A program made the translations under genes and the position numbers. From contig JACKHM010000004.1 of the NCBI GenBank assembly GCA_020638995.1, forward strand, positions 992,001 through 1,056,000: a DNA stretch of 64,000 nt, read 5' to 3'. Positions 9,308 to 17,726 of this stretch are shown here, one piece after another. This DNA is from Planctomycetaceae bacterium. GTDB taxonomy: Bacteria; Planctomycetota; Planctomycetia; Pirellulales; Pirellulaceae. The notes below the pieces were generated by a model that was not told the origin of the DNA, made no database searches, and was given only the letters and a program-made list of their open reading frames with translations. Each line of letters opens with the position of its first letter. Position 1 is the first letter of the stretch.

Positions 9308-10215
9308 AGTTGGCTCCTCATCGGTGCGACACTTACACCTCGGGCGCGAGCAAGAAACACTTCTTCGAGCGACGGGCGGCGTTGTTCGACAATCGAAGCT
9401 CCCGCATCGGTCACCGCAGACCGCAGTATTTCCAACTCGCCATTGCACACACACGTCCAGTCGCGGCCCCCTCCGCTCCATCCGAATCCACCTGGAAATG
9501 TCGGTGTCGAACTGAGGCTTTCTGGGAACTGTATGGTCATGACGCGATGTACATCGAGGATCTCGTCGAGCTTCGAGCTCAGGACCAGTCGCCCGAGGTG
9601 TAGCATCGCAACTTGATCGGCCACGCGTTCCACTTCGTCCAGTAGATGCGAAGAGAACAGAATCGTCCGCCCTTCATCGGCTACCGTACGGATGATTGCG
9701 GCGAGAATGTCGCGGCGGACAACCGGGTCCAGGCCCGATGACGGTTCATCCAACACCAAAAACTCTGGTCGGTGAGCGAGAGCAGCGAGCAGCCCAACGC
9801 GGGCTCGCTGGCCACGCGACAGCGATTTGATTCGCTGTTCGTTTGACAACTCAAACATATCGCGCAGCTCTTCCGCATAGGTCCTGTCCCACTTGGGATA
9901 GAATGCCTGCGAGTAACTCATGAATTGACTGATCCTCATCCAATCGGGCAATTCACGAGTCTCAGACAAATAGCCGATTCGTCCCAGTACACCCACCGGA
10001 TCATCAACCGGATTCAAACCAAACACCGCAACTGTTCCCTCTTGAGCCTTCAGCAATCCGAGCAAATGCTTGATCAACGTAGTCTTGCCAGCGCCGTTTT
10101 CTCCGACGAGCCCGAACACGACTCCGCGCGGTATGCTCAGGGTGATGTTGGCGAGGGCTGTCTTTCGCCAGAAGTGTCGAGTCAGTTCGTGAATTTCGAC
10201 GACGTTATCGCTCAT
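9304..10215 (-). CDS. ABC transporter ATP-binding protein
   Basis: The 303-residue protein has a complete nucleotide-binding domain: Walker A 'GLVGENGAGKTTLIK' (about 35-49), signature 'LSRGQRARVGLLAAL' (about 136-150), Walker B 'FLVLDEPSSGLDP' (about 156-168) and switch His in 'ILFSSHLLDEVERV'. A C-terminal 80-residue extension is typical of ATPases that serve ABC-2 permeases. It sits between a GntR/YtrA-type regulator (5 bases upstream) and the membrane partner (4-base overlap), so the three form one operon controlled at the palindrome at 10656. Confidence 0.93.
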   Translation of the reverse strand: MSDNVVEIHELTRHFWRKTALANITLSIPRGVVFGLVGENGAGKTTLIKHLLGLLKAQEGTVAVFGLNPVDDPVGVLGRIGYLSETRELPDWMRISQFMSYSQAFYPKWDRTYAEELRDMFELSNEQRIKSLSRGQRARVGLLAALAHRPEFLVLDEPSSGLDPVVRRDILAAIIRTVADEGRTILFSSHLLDEVERVADQVAMLHLGRLVLSSKLDEILDVHRVMTIQFPESLSSTPTFPGGFGWSGGGRDWTCVCNGELEILRSAVTDAGASIVEQRRPSLEEVFLARARGVSVAPMRSQL

Positions 10216-10220
10216 TACAT

Positions 10221-10598
10221 TTACCTCATTTGCTGACTGCGTTGATGGATCAGCTTAATTACGGCTTCCACTTCGACGTTCATATGTGCGGCCTCAGCGA
10301 GGAGCATGTCAATTCGTTCGTTTAGAATTCTGTTTTGCTCTCGTTTGGCCAACGGCGACACGCCCTCCGAGACAAATACCCCGGAGCCGCGACGAGATTC
10401 GACGACGCCTTCGGCTTCCAATTCGCGATAGGCGCGCGCGACCGTGTTTGGATTGACGATCAACTGTTCAGCGAGCTTCCGGACCGGGAGCAATTGTTCG
10501 CCCTGCTTCAACCTTCCGGAGGCGACCAGATACTTGATCTGATTCACAACTTGCTGATAGATCGGTACGCCATCACTTGGTGAGACATGTAGCTGCAC
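10221..10598 (-). CDS. GntR-family transcriptional regulator, YtrA type
   Basis: This 125-residue protein is a short GntR regulator. The winged helix covers residues 10-76 ('GVPIYQQVVNQIKYLVASG', 'LPVRKLAEQLIVNPNTVARA', 'GVVESRRGSGVFVSEG'), followed by only about 45 residues of helix for dimerisation, as in the YtrA subfamily, with no large ligand-binding domain. These regulators usually repress their own ABC transporter operon. It is the first gene of such an operon, and a 20-bp perfect palindrome lies just upstream of its start, a good candidate for its operator. Confidence 0.92.
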   Translation of the reverse strand: MQLHVSPSDGVPIYQQVVNQIKYLVASGRLKQGEQLLPVRKLAEQLIVNPNTVARAYRELEAEGVVESRRGSGVFVSEGVSPLAKREQNRILNERIDMLLAEAAHMNVEVEAVIKLIHQRSQQMR

Positions 10599-10655
10599 TT
10601 CATTTGTCCTTCAAGTAACGCCCGGCAGGAGGCGAGATTCACGTCGCTCTGACGT

Positions 10656-10675
10656 TTATTGTATTAATACAATAA
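10656..10675. promoter_or_regulatory. Probable GntR/YtrA operator, 20-bp perfect palindrome
   Basis: TTATTGTATTAATACAATAA reads the same on both strands and lies 58 bases upstream of the regulator gene start. A further half-site, TAATACAAT, follows directly at 10674. AT-rich palindromes with 'GTAT...ATAC' arms are typical binding sites of YtrA-type regulators, so autorepression of the ABC operon is the likely role. Confidence 0.72.
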
Positions 10676-10788
10676 TACAATGTGAGCGTGTATGTCAATG
10701 GCCTCGGACAAAAATATGTTTGCAGCGTCTGGAGGAAGCGGGCCGAGAACTGGTGCCGGCGTTGATCCACTTGAAAGATCAGCTTGAG

Positions 10789-12321
10789 CTACACGACTTC
10801 ATCCTCGATCTCACGGACCACGATTCGGTTGCCGCTGATTTGAATGATGCGGACCTGCCTTCCCTTGTCGACGAATGAACCATCGGCAACCACATCAAGG
10901 TACGCATCGCCAAAGATCGCCTTGCCGGCTGGACGCAACGGTGATTCCGCCATGCCCCAGTCGCCAACTCCAACCGGGAATCGATTCGTGGCTAAGGTCG
11001 GTTTTGGCTTGCCGAGTTCGTCTGCGTCGGCATCGCCGGGAGTTGGTAGATCGAGCTTTAACCAACCGACAACCGGAACGGTGCCAAAGTAGTGACTAAC
11101 CCCAAACGCCCCGATTAAAAAGGCAAACCCCGCGCCGACGATCACGGTGATTCCCTGCAATGTTTCGTTCAACTCGCGAGTTGTCCTGGGAATCACAAAG
11201 TCCTGCCCAGCCATGATGAGCGAAGCCACTAGCAGAATCATTCCGGTTATACCAGCGAACCCGAAGCCAGGTGTTACGAAGATTTCGACTATCAGGAAAA
11301 CAACGCCGAGCAAAAAGAGAATCACTTCCAGCCAAACCGCGGTCCCTCCCAGGAATTTGCTCCAGAAGAAGAGCGTGAAACACATCGCTGCGATTAGGCC
11401 ACCCGCACCTAGACCGGGCGCGCTGAACTCAATGTAGAGGGCGATCAAGCCGATGAGCAACAACAGGCCCGTGACGAAAGGCACATTCAAGATCGTGACG
11501 GCAGTATCGACGCTCGTCGGTCGCAGCACGACGAGTTCCCCTTCGATTCCGTAGCTTTGTTTGAGCTCTTCTCGGTTGGAGGCAATCCCTTCCGCAAGAT
11601 CCAACTCGACGGCGCGACGTCCACTTACCGTCAGGAAGTGTTTCTCGCGAGATTCCTGGACGGGCTTTAGCTTCTCCCAATCGTCCGGAACATCCGTCGC
11701 TTCGATATCGTGGTCGGAAAGAAAAGTTTCTTCGCCGGTGTTCTTGTTGCGGACGCGGTACACGACCAGATCCATGTCGACCATCGCTTCGGCCAACGCG
11801 GGTGGCCGTCCGGTCGCTTCCGCCAAATCACGCACACGCAGCGCCAGTTCACTGCGTATCTTCTCTGGTGCGTGGCGGAATAATGCATCTTCGCCCTGAA
11901 AGATAGGCCCTGCGTCGCCCAAGTGGGCTTCGGGAGCCATGACGATTTCGTCACATCCCAATGCCGCGATTGCCGCGCCGCTCAAAGCCTCTCGCGGTAC
12001 GAATGCCACGGTGTGTGCCCAGTCGATGTCTAGAAAGCAGTCTGCCAAATTGAGGCTTGAGTCGACGTAGCCACCCGGGCTGTCAATCTCGAATATCACG
12101 AGATCTGCACCATCCGCCTTCGCTACCTCAAGTTTGCGGTAGATGAAGTGTTCTAAAAGCGGAGTGATAGTGCCTTCGAATCGTATGAGAACCGCACGGC
12201 GGAACTTGCGGCCCGATTCTACCTTTTGAGCTCGTGCTGTACCTTCGCCGCCAAACGAAAGGCACAACGTCACAACGGCGAACAAGAGAAGCTCGCGAAG
12301 TGTCAAGCGTTTCCAAATCAT
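10789..12321 (-). CDS. NfeD-family membrane-bound ClpP-class serine protease
   Basis: The 510-residue product begins with a signal/anchor (from the ATG at 12321; the frame extends to 12354 but that overlaps the neighbouring gene). It then has a ClpP-like protease domain ('VIFEIDSPGGYVDSSLNLA', 'FVPREALSGAAIAALGCD' with the presumed nucleophile Ser, 'IVMAPEAHLGDAGPI'). Four to five membrane helices follow in the second half, and the C-terminal NfeD OB-fold domain ends 'GKAIFGDAYLDVVADG...GKQVRIIQISGNRIVVRE'-like. This is the long NfeD1b form, thought to work with flotillin/stomatin proteins in membrane quality control. No such partner is adjacent. It follows slyD by 17 bases. Confidence 0.85.
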   Translation of the reverse strand: MIWKRLTLRELLLFAVVTLCLSFGGEGTARAQKVESGRKFRRAVLIRFEGTITPLLEHFIYRKLEVAKADGADLVIFEIDSPGGYVDSSLNLADCFLDIDWAHTVAFVPREALSGAAIAALGCDEIVMAPEAHLGDAGPIFQGEDALFRHAPEKIRSELALRVRDLAEATGRPPALAEAMVDMDLVVYRVRNKNTGEETFLSDHDIEATDVPDDWEKLKPVQESREKHFLTVSGRRAVELDLAEGIASNREELKQSYGIEGELVVLRPTSVDTAVTILNVPFVTGLLLLIGLIALYIEFSAPGLGAGGLIAAMCFTLFFWSKFLGGTAVWLEVILFLLGVVFLIVEIFVTPGFGFAGITGMILLVASLIMAGQDFVIPRTTRELNETLQGITVIVGAGFAFLIGAFGVSHYFGTVPVVGWLKLDLPTPGDADADELGKPKPTLATNRFPVGVGDWGMAESPLRPAGKAIFGDAYLDVVADGSFVDKGRQVRIIQISGNRIVVREIEDEVV

Positions 12322-12338
12322 CGTGTGGGCCCGATTTT

Positions 12339-12821
12339 CTAATGTTCGTGACACCCCTCGCCGTGCGCGTGACCATGCTCAATTTCTTCTTTCGTCGCAT
12401 CGCGAACATCACCGACGGTGACCTCGAAATTCAACGGTATGCCAGCTAATTCGTGATTCCCGTCTACCGTTACTGTTTCGTCCGTGATCTCTATGACCGT
12501 CACCACGATAGGCCCATCGTCCGTATCTACTTGGAACTGCATTCCCAATTCAAGATCATCAATTCCTTCGAATTGGCTGCGGTCGACCTCGTGTAGCAAG
12601 TCCTCGTCGTGATCGCCGTAAGCATCCTCGGGTTCGACGTGTAACTTGAATTGATCGCCCGCTTTTTTCCCTTCCAAGACACGCTCAAGCCCGGGAATGA
12701 TGCCGCCAACACCATGTAAGTACTCCAACGGTTCGCCACCCTCTGAACTGTCGATGACTTCACCGTCGTCGTCAGTCAATGTGTAGTGAATCTTGACGAC
12801 TTTGTGTTTCGTAATCTGCAT
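12339..12821 (-). CDS. slyD: FKBP-type peptidyl-prolyl isomerase, SlyD type
   Basis: The 160-residue protein has the split FKBP domain of SlyD: 'KVVKIHYTLTDDDGEVIDSS' at the start, 'YLHGVGGIIPGLERVLEGK', the inserted-flap domain 'PEDAYGDHDEDLLHEVDRS', and 'VDGNHELAGIPLNFEVTV'. It ends in a His-rich tail (HGHAHGEGCHEH) that could bind nickel or other metals, as in other SlyD proteins. The ATG at 12821 is preferred over a TTG one codon upstream. Roles are protein folding and possibly metal delivery in the cytoplasm. Confidence 0.94.
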   Translation of the reverse strand: MQITKHKVVKIHYTLTDDDGEVIDSSEGGEPLEYLHGVGGIIPGLERVLEGKKAGDQFKLHVEPEDAYGDHDEDLLHEVDRSQFEGIDDLELGMQFQVDTDDGPIVVTVIEITDETVTVDGNHELAGIPLNFEVTVGDVRDATKEEIEHGHAHGEGCHEH

Positions 12822-13197
12822 CAATCTTGTTCCCTGGGGTAGTTGTAGCGTTAAAGTTTAAGTAGCGGATGGGAAAACGCGTAATTTGCTTCACGAGTTG
12901 TGTCACCGTCGTTTAGCGCAAAGGGCCGCAAACGTGGTGTTCTTCGTTATAGCACAATGGTTCGTAGCTGAAGAGTATTCGTTGACCGCTGGGGCGTTCG
13001 TGGCGTATCCCACCATCTTCGGCGAATTCGGAGCCGAAAGGATAGATTGCCCTGAGATCGCGCTATGGCCCCATTCGATCCCGCGGATTCACTCGATCGC
13101 GTTCCCTCTTTTTGGACCGAGGGATTTGACGCATCTCGACGGCAGGTCGATAATGCCGAGGCTTACAACTCGAGCACTTCGTTAGGACAGAGCCGGG
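12822..13197. other. Intergenic stretch between divergent slyD and HlyD genes
   Basis: About 375 bases between divergently transcribed genes must hold promoters for both. A 99-codon open frame (12886-13185) has no recognisable protein features. I see no repeat, RNA gene or strong hairpin here. Confidence 0.5.
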
Positions 13198-14322
13198 ATG
13201 GTTTATCGGATCGCACTAGGTGTTGTCGCGGTTACGTTGATTGTCGTCGCATTGGTTTACAGCCAGTTGCGAGTCGAACCGTTAAAGGTCTCGGGATATG
13301 TCGAGGCCGACGAAATTCGACTTGGGTCGCGTGTCGGGGGGCGGGTAAAAGCCGTTCATTGCCGAGAGGGTCAGGCCGTCGTAGCCGGTGAGGTATTACT
13401 CGAACTCGAAGAATTCGATCTGATTTCCCGCAAAGCAGAAGCCGCTGCCCAAGTCGCCGCCGCCAAAGCAGAAGTCGCAAAGCTAAAGAACGGTTATCGC
13501 GCGGAAGAGATTGCTGAGGCCGAAGCACGCGTCGAACGCCTCAGCGCAATGCACCAGATCTTGGTTGATGGTCCACGACCCGAAGAGATCAACGCGGCGC
13601 GCGCCCGCTTGAGCCTGGCTATCGCACAGGTGGAACGGGCAAAGCTGACCTACGACCGCCTTACCGCGTTATTTGCAGCGGAAACTGGTTCCGTGTCGCG
13701 AGATGAAGTCGATCGTTCGACCGAAGAAGTGAAAGTAACCGAACAGACTCAGCGGGTACGCGAGGAAGAGTTGCAGCTACTTGAAAAAGGCTCGCGTGCC
13801 GAGGAGATTGCTGCGGCAGCCGCCGAACTTCGAGAGGCACAGGAGGCGCTGCAACTGCTGCAGGCGGGCAATCGACCGGAAGATATCGCGAGAGCAGAGG
13901 CGATGAGTGCGGCAGCAGAGGCTGCGCTTGCCGCCATAGAAGTACAGTTAAGCGAATTGCAGATCGCCGCCTCGGTCGATGGCGTTATCGAAGCCGTCGA
14001 GTTGCAGCCCGGCGACATGGTAGGTGGCGGTGCGCCGGCTCTGTCGCTTTTGGACACGACAACGCTCTGGGTTCGCGCGTATGTTCCTGAAAATCGGCTG
14101 GACATCGCACTCGATCAAGAAGTTCGTATCACGACGGATAGTTTTTTGGACGAGTCATTCCGCGGAACCATAACCTACATTTCGCGACAAGCCGAGTTCA
14201 CTCCGCGAAATGTACAGACACCGGAAGAGCGTTCGAAGCAAGTATTCCGCATTAAGGCTACCTTGTTGGACGGACTCGACAAACTTCGACCTGGAATGGC
14301 CGCGGACGTCTGGCTGGAGTGA
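13198..14322 (+). CDS. HlyD-family membrane fusion protein of an ABC exporter
   Basis: The 374-residue product has one N-terminal membrane anchor ('IALGVVAVTLIVVALVYS') and a lipoyl-like half-motif ('GYVEADEIRLGSRVGGRVKA'). A long helical hairpin follows, with repeats of 'RAEEIAEAEARVE' / 'RPEEINAARARL' type (about residues 75-240). The other lipoyl half ('DGVIEAVELQPGDMV') and a beta-barrel ending 'KLRPGMAADVWLE' close the protein. This is the periplasmic adaptor of a YbhG/HlyD type exporter. Its stop overlaps the GTG start of the ATPase-permease fusion by 4 bases, so both are made together as one export system. No outer-membrane TolC gene is adjacent. Confidence 0.92.
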   Translation: MVYRIALGVVAVTLIVVALVYSQLRVEPLKVSGYVEADEIRLGSRVGGRVKAVHCREGQAVVAGEVLLELEEFDLISRKAEAAAQVAAAKAEVAKLKNGYRAEEIAEAEARVERLSAMHQILVDGPRPEEINAARARLSLAIAQVERAKLTYDRLTALFAAETGSVSRDEVDRSTEEVKVTEQTQRVREEELQLLEKGSRAEEIAAAAAELREAQEALQLLQAGNRPEDIARAEAMSAAAEAALAAIEVQLSELQIAASVDGVIEAVELQPGDMVGGGAPALSLLDTTTLWVRAYVPENRLDIALDQEVRITTDSFLDESFRGTITYISRQAEFTPRNVQTPEERSKQVFRIKATLLDGLDKLRPGMAADVWLE

Positions 14323-16652
14323 AGCATCTCGTGTCGAGTTCCATTTCAGTGCGAGGCCTTTCACGCCGTTTCGGGGATCTGACGGCGGTTGACGCCGTTT
14401 CGTTCGAGGTCGAACGCGGCACGATCTTTGGTTTGCTTGGTCCCAACGGCAGTGGGAAGTCGACGATAATTCGCATGTTGTGCGGCGTTCTCGCGCCGAC
14501 GGGCGGCGGCGCATCGGTCTTAGGGCACGAGGTCCTTACAGATTCGGAAGCGATTAAGCGCCGAATCGGCTACATGTCACAGAAGTTCAGCCTATACAAC
14601 GACCTATCGGTACGTGAGAACCTGAATTTCTACGGGCAAATCTACGGGCTCGATCGTCACCAACTCGCCCAGCGGCGGGAGGAAGTTCTCCAGCTGACAT
14701 CGCTAGAAGATCGCGTCGATCAATTGGCGGGCACTCTGTCGGGCGGATGGAAGCAGCGGCTTGCTCTGGCGTGCGCATTGATCCATGAACCCGAAGTTAT
14801 CTTCCTCGACGAACCGACCGCCGGCATCGATCCAGTTGCGCGACGCCAACTCTGGGACTTGCTGTTCGAACTATCGGCGCGTGGCGTGACGCTGTTCGTG
14901 ACGACGCACTATATGGATGAAGCGGAGCGATGCAACTGTGTCGGCTATATCTATCTGGCCAAGTTGCTGTTGTTGGGCAAGCCAGACGAACTGAAACAAC
15001 TTCCCGGCGTAAACCCTCCGGAGACGTCTCGTTACGAGTTGCGAATCGCTTCACCTGCAGAAAAGCTCGCTCCGTTGCGGGCGCTGGAGCCGGTCTACGA
15101 TGCGACCCTGTTCGGCGAGGCAATTCACCTGCTCGTCTCGGACAAGACACCCGTCGAGCAGATACTTTCGGCTGCTGACATCGTTGTTAGCGACGGTGCA
15201 ATCCGAGAGGTTGGCCCTTCGCTCGAAGACGTCTTTGTCACGTTAACCAAAGCGGCCGAGCAATACCGGCTTGCGTCGGTTGAGGATGTTGATAGTCACT
15301 TGCCAAGCGATCAAGCTCGCTCCGAGGACGCAGGAACAATGCAGGCACCTCACTCGGAGAGTGACAGCCACACTCCGGCTCTTCACTTGGAAAGTGAAGG
15401 CTACAATTCGGTACCTCACTCGGAGAGTGAGGGCTACAATACGGCACCTCACTTGGAAAGCGAGGGCCACAGTGAGGCCATACAACGTCACCGGCATCGG
15501 CGAACGCTTGACGGACTTCTGGCGATCCTGATCAAAGAGTTCGTTCACATTCGCCGGCAGCGATCCACGTTGTTCTTCATGTTGGTCGTTCCCGTCATGC
15601 AGACGATCATTTTCGGCGTGGCGCTCGATACGCAGGTCGAACACATTCCGACAGTCGTACTCGACTTAGACAACCGACAAGCCAGTCGCGAGTTGACAGA
15701 AGCGTTCGTTAACACTCGCCAATTTGAAATCGTCGAGCATGTATACGATCACGATTCGTTTCGTCACTCTTTGACCTCGGGTCGTGCGCGAGTCGGAATG
15801 ATCATTCCGCCCCACTACTCAGAAAGGTTGCTGCAAGGCGAGCAGGTGCAAGTTCAAGTCCTGGTCGATGGAAGTGACTCGCAAGTAGCGACGACCGCGT
15901 TGAACGCGGCGAGTCTCTTGGGAATGAATCTGTCCGTGAATATCGCACGACCAAAAATCGAGACGGCGATCGCCGCCCCATCTAGAGACCCGGTTGGGCG
16001 CGCGGCATTGCCGATCGAAGTCCGTCCTCGATTGCTCTACAACCCAGACTTGGAGAGTGCCCATTTTTTTGTGCCGGGGTTAGTCGGCATTATCCTGCAG
16101 CTAGTCACACTTTTCCTCACGTCCTTCGCCATCGTCGGCGAGCGAGAACTTGGCACACTCGAACAGTTGTTCGTCACACCCGTGGGGCGAACGGGTTTGC
16201 TGCTGGGGAAGCTGTTACCTTACGCGCTGGTCGGATTCATCGAAACCTTGATTGTCCTCCTGGTCATGGTGTACGCGTTTGGCGTGCCAATTCAAGGGAG
16301 CTTGGCTCTGTTGTTGGCCCTTTCGATCTTGTTCCTCGTCAGTGCACTTGGACTTGGACTGCTGGTTTCGACGCTGGCGAAAACGCAAGTCGAAGCTATG
16401 CAATTCGCGTTCATGATCATGTTGCCATCGGTGTTGCTCTCTGGTTTCGCGTTCCCCCGATCGGAGATGCCCTCTCCGATCTATGAGGTGACATTTCTGC
16501 TTCCCGCCACTTACTTTATCGAGATCCTGCGTGGTATTGTTTTACGCGGCGCGGATCTGGTCGACCTCTTGCCGTGGGTCATTGGACTGACGATCTGTTG
16601 CTTCGTGATTTTGATGCTCAGCATCACTCGTTTCCGTAAACAACTTTCCTGA
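14319..16652 (+). CDS. ABC exporter: ATPase fused to ABC-2 permease
   Basis: This 777-residue protein joins an ATP-binding domain (residues about 10-315; Walker A 'GPNGSGKST', signature 'LSGGWKQRLAL', Walker B 'VIFLDEPTAGIDP', switch 'TTHYMDEAE') to a YhhJ/YbhS-like permease (about 398-777) with one helix, a large extracytoplasmic domain, then five helices. Such fusions resemble parts of YbhF-YbhS systems. Between the two domains lies a roughly 80-residue linker containing four 11-residue tandem repeats encoded by palindromic DNA, absent from ordinary homologues as far as I know. It starts at a GTG overlapping the HlyD gene. Since only one permease domain is present, the complex is probably a homodimer. 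The cargo is unknown. Confidence 0.9.
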   Translation: MKHLVSSSISVRGLSRRFGDLTAVDAVSFEVERGTIFGLLGPNGSGKSTIIRMLCGVLAPTGGGASVLGHEVLTDSEAIKRRIGYMSQKFSLYNDLSVRENLNFYGQIYGLDRHQLAQRREEVLQLTSLEDRVDQLAGTLSGGWKQRLALACALIHEPEVIFLDEPTAGIDPVARRQLWDLLFELSARGVTLFVTTHYMDEAERCNCVGYIYLAKLLLLGKPDELKQLPGVNPPETSRYELRIASPAEKLAPLRALEPVYDATLFGEAIHLLVSDKTPVEQILSAADIVVSDGAIREVGPSLEDVFVTLTKAAEQYRLASVEDVDSHLPSDQARSEDAGTMQAPHSESDSHTPALHLESEGYNSVPHSESEGYNTAPHLESEGHSEAIQRHRHRRTLDGLLAILIKEFVHIRRQRSTLFFMLVVPVMQTIIFGVALDTQVEHIPTVVLDLDNRQASRELTEAFVNTRQFEIVEHVYDHDSFRHSLTSGRARVGMIIPPHYSERLLQGEQVQVQVLVDGSDSQVATTALNAASLLGMNLSVNIARPKIETAIAAPSRDPVGRAALPIEVRPRLLYNPDLESAHFFVPGLVGIILQLVTLFLTSFAIVGERELGTLEQLFVTPVGRTGLLLGKLLPYALVGFIETLIVLLVMVYAFGVPIQGSLALLLALSILFLVSALGLGLLVSTLAKTQVEAMQFAFMIMLPSVLLSGFAFPRSEMPSPIYEVTFLLPATYFIEILRGIVLRGADLVDLLPWVIGLTICCFVILMLSITRFRKQLS
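15296..15476. repeat. Palindromic repeat cluster inside the ABC exporter gene, translated in frame
   Basis: Four tandem 33-bp units occupy 15345-15476. Each contains a CACTC-GGA-GAGTG or CACTT-GGA-AAGTG palindrome and a GGCYAC tail. They encode the 11-residue repeats APHSESDSHTP, ALHLESEGYNS, VPHSESEGYNT and APHLESEGHSE. A degenerate fifth palindrome (TCACT-TGCC-AAGCGA) lies at 15296. The reverse complement (GTRGCYNTCACTYTCCRAGTGA) matches the intergenic palindrome at 3594. The repeats alternate TT and TC type arms. Confidence 0.85.
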
Positions 16653-16672
16653 CGAACCCCGAGAGTCCTTTC

Positions 16673-17722
16673 ATGAGCAGAAAGCTCGTCATTTTGACTG
16701 AAGGTCACACCAACCCACACACGGCCAAGACAGCAAGTTGCATAATCCGATATCGGCGCGATGAGGTAGTTGCTTTGCTTGATGCGACGCAGGCTGGCAA
16801 AACCACACAGGACCTGCTCGGCGTGGGCGGCGATTTGCCGGTCGTATCCAAACTTGGCGAAGCTGACGGCGCAAATACGCTGCTGCTCGGCATCGCCCCT
16901 CCAGGCGGCAAGATTCCCGCATCGTGGCGGGCAATTATCCTCGAAGCAATTGCCAAGAAGATGAACATCCTCGCCGGCCTGCATGATTTCCTGTCGGATG
17001 ATCCCGAGTTCGTTGCGGCCGCCGAAAAGAATGGCGTTACATTGACGGATGTTCGCAAGAACGCCGAGCGGACGATCGCCCGACGTGTTGGCCTCCGCAG
17101 CGATTGCTTGCGCGTCTTGACGGTAGGCCATGATTGCAGTGTCGGCAAGATGGTGACGTCCGTCGAACTGACCCATGCCCTGAAAGCACGAGGGCAAGCG
17201 GCAAAGTTTATCGCAACGGGGCAAACCGGGATCATGGTTGAAGGTGACGGATGTCCGATCGATCGCGTGATCGCCGACTTCGTCAGCGGCTCTGTCGAGA
17301 AAATGATTCTCGAACATCAGCACAACGACATTTTGATCGTCGAAGGGCAAGGCAGTCTGATTCACCCCTCCTATTCGGCCGTCACGCTCGGCTTGCTCCA
17401 CGGCGCGTTGCCACACGCAATGGTCATGTGCTACGAAGTGGGACGCGATTGCATCACCGGTGTCGAGCACGTCAAAATCCCGCCGCTGGCGAAGATCATC
17501 CAGTTGAACGAGATGATGGCGAGCATCACGCAAGCCTCTCGTGTTATCGGGATCGCCATGAACAGTCGCCGGGTGAATGCCGATGAAGCAGAACAAGAAC
17601 GAGAACGCGTCCGCGCGGAACTCGGCCTGCCAGTTTGCGACGTTATCCGACATGGCCCCGATGAGTTAGTGGATGCGATTCTCGCGTTCAAGGCCACGGA
17701 CGGCTGGAAGGCCGGTGAGTAA
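16673..17722 (+). CDS. DUF1611 protein, probable D-glutamate N-acetyltransferase (DgcN-like)
   Basis: The 349-residue product is a DUF1611 protein with an N-terminal Rossmann-like part ('VVALLDATQAGKTTQDLLG', 'LLLGIAPPGGKIP') and a P-loop-like motif 'VGHDCSVGKM' (151-160) in the second domain. It also has 'IVEGQGSLIHPSYSAVT'. In marine bacteria the DgcN member was shown to work with the enolase-superfamily partner DgcA: D-glutamate is N-acetylated, epimerised to the L form, and enters arginine/glutamate metabolism. Here the next gene, 4 bases downstream, is exactly such a partner. The assignment rests on family plus pairing; other DUF1611 proteins may use different amino acids. Confidence 0.75.
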   Translation: MSRKLVILTEGHTNPHTAKTASCIIRYRRDEVVALLDATQAGKTTQDLLGVGGDLPVVSKLGEADGANTLLLGIAPPGGKIPASWRAIILEAIAKKMNILAGLHDFLSDDPEFVAAAEKNGVTLTDVRKNAERTIARRVGLRSDCLRVLTVGHDCSVGKMVTSVELTHALKARGQAAKFIATGQTGIMVEGDGCPIDRVIADFVSGSVEKMILEHQHNDILIVEGQGSLIHPSYSAVTLGLLHGALPHAMVMCYEVGRDCITGVEHVKIPPLAKIIQLNEMMASITQASRVIGIAMNSRRVNADEAEQERERVRAELGLPVCDVIRHGPDELVDAILAFKATDGWKAGE

Positions 17723-17726
17723 TAAC

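Noticed and set aside
12886..13185. 99-codon frame between slyD and the HlyD gene
   Set aside because: No ribosome site, no recognisable family and composition unlike neighbouring proteins.
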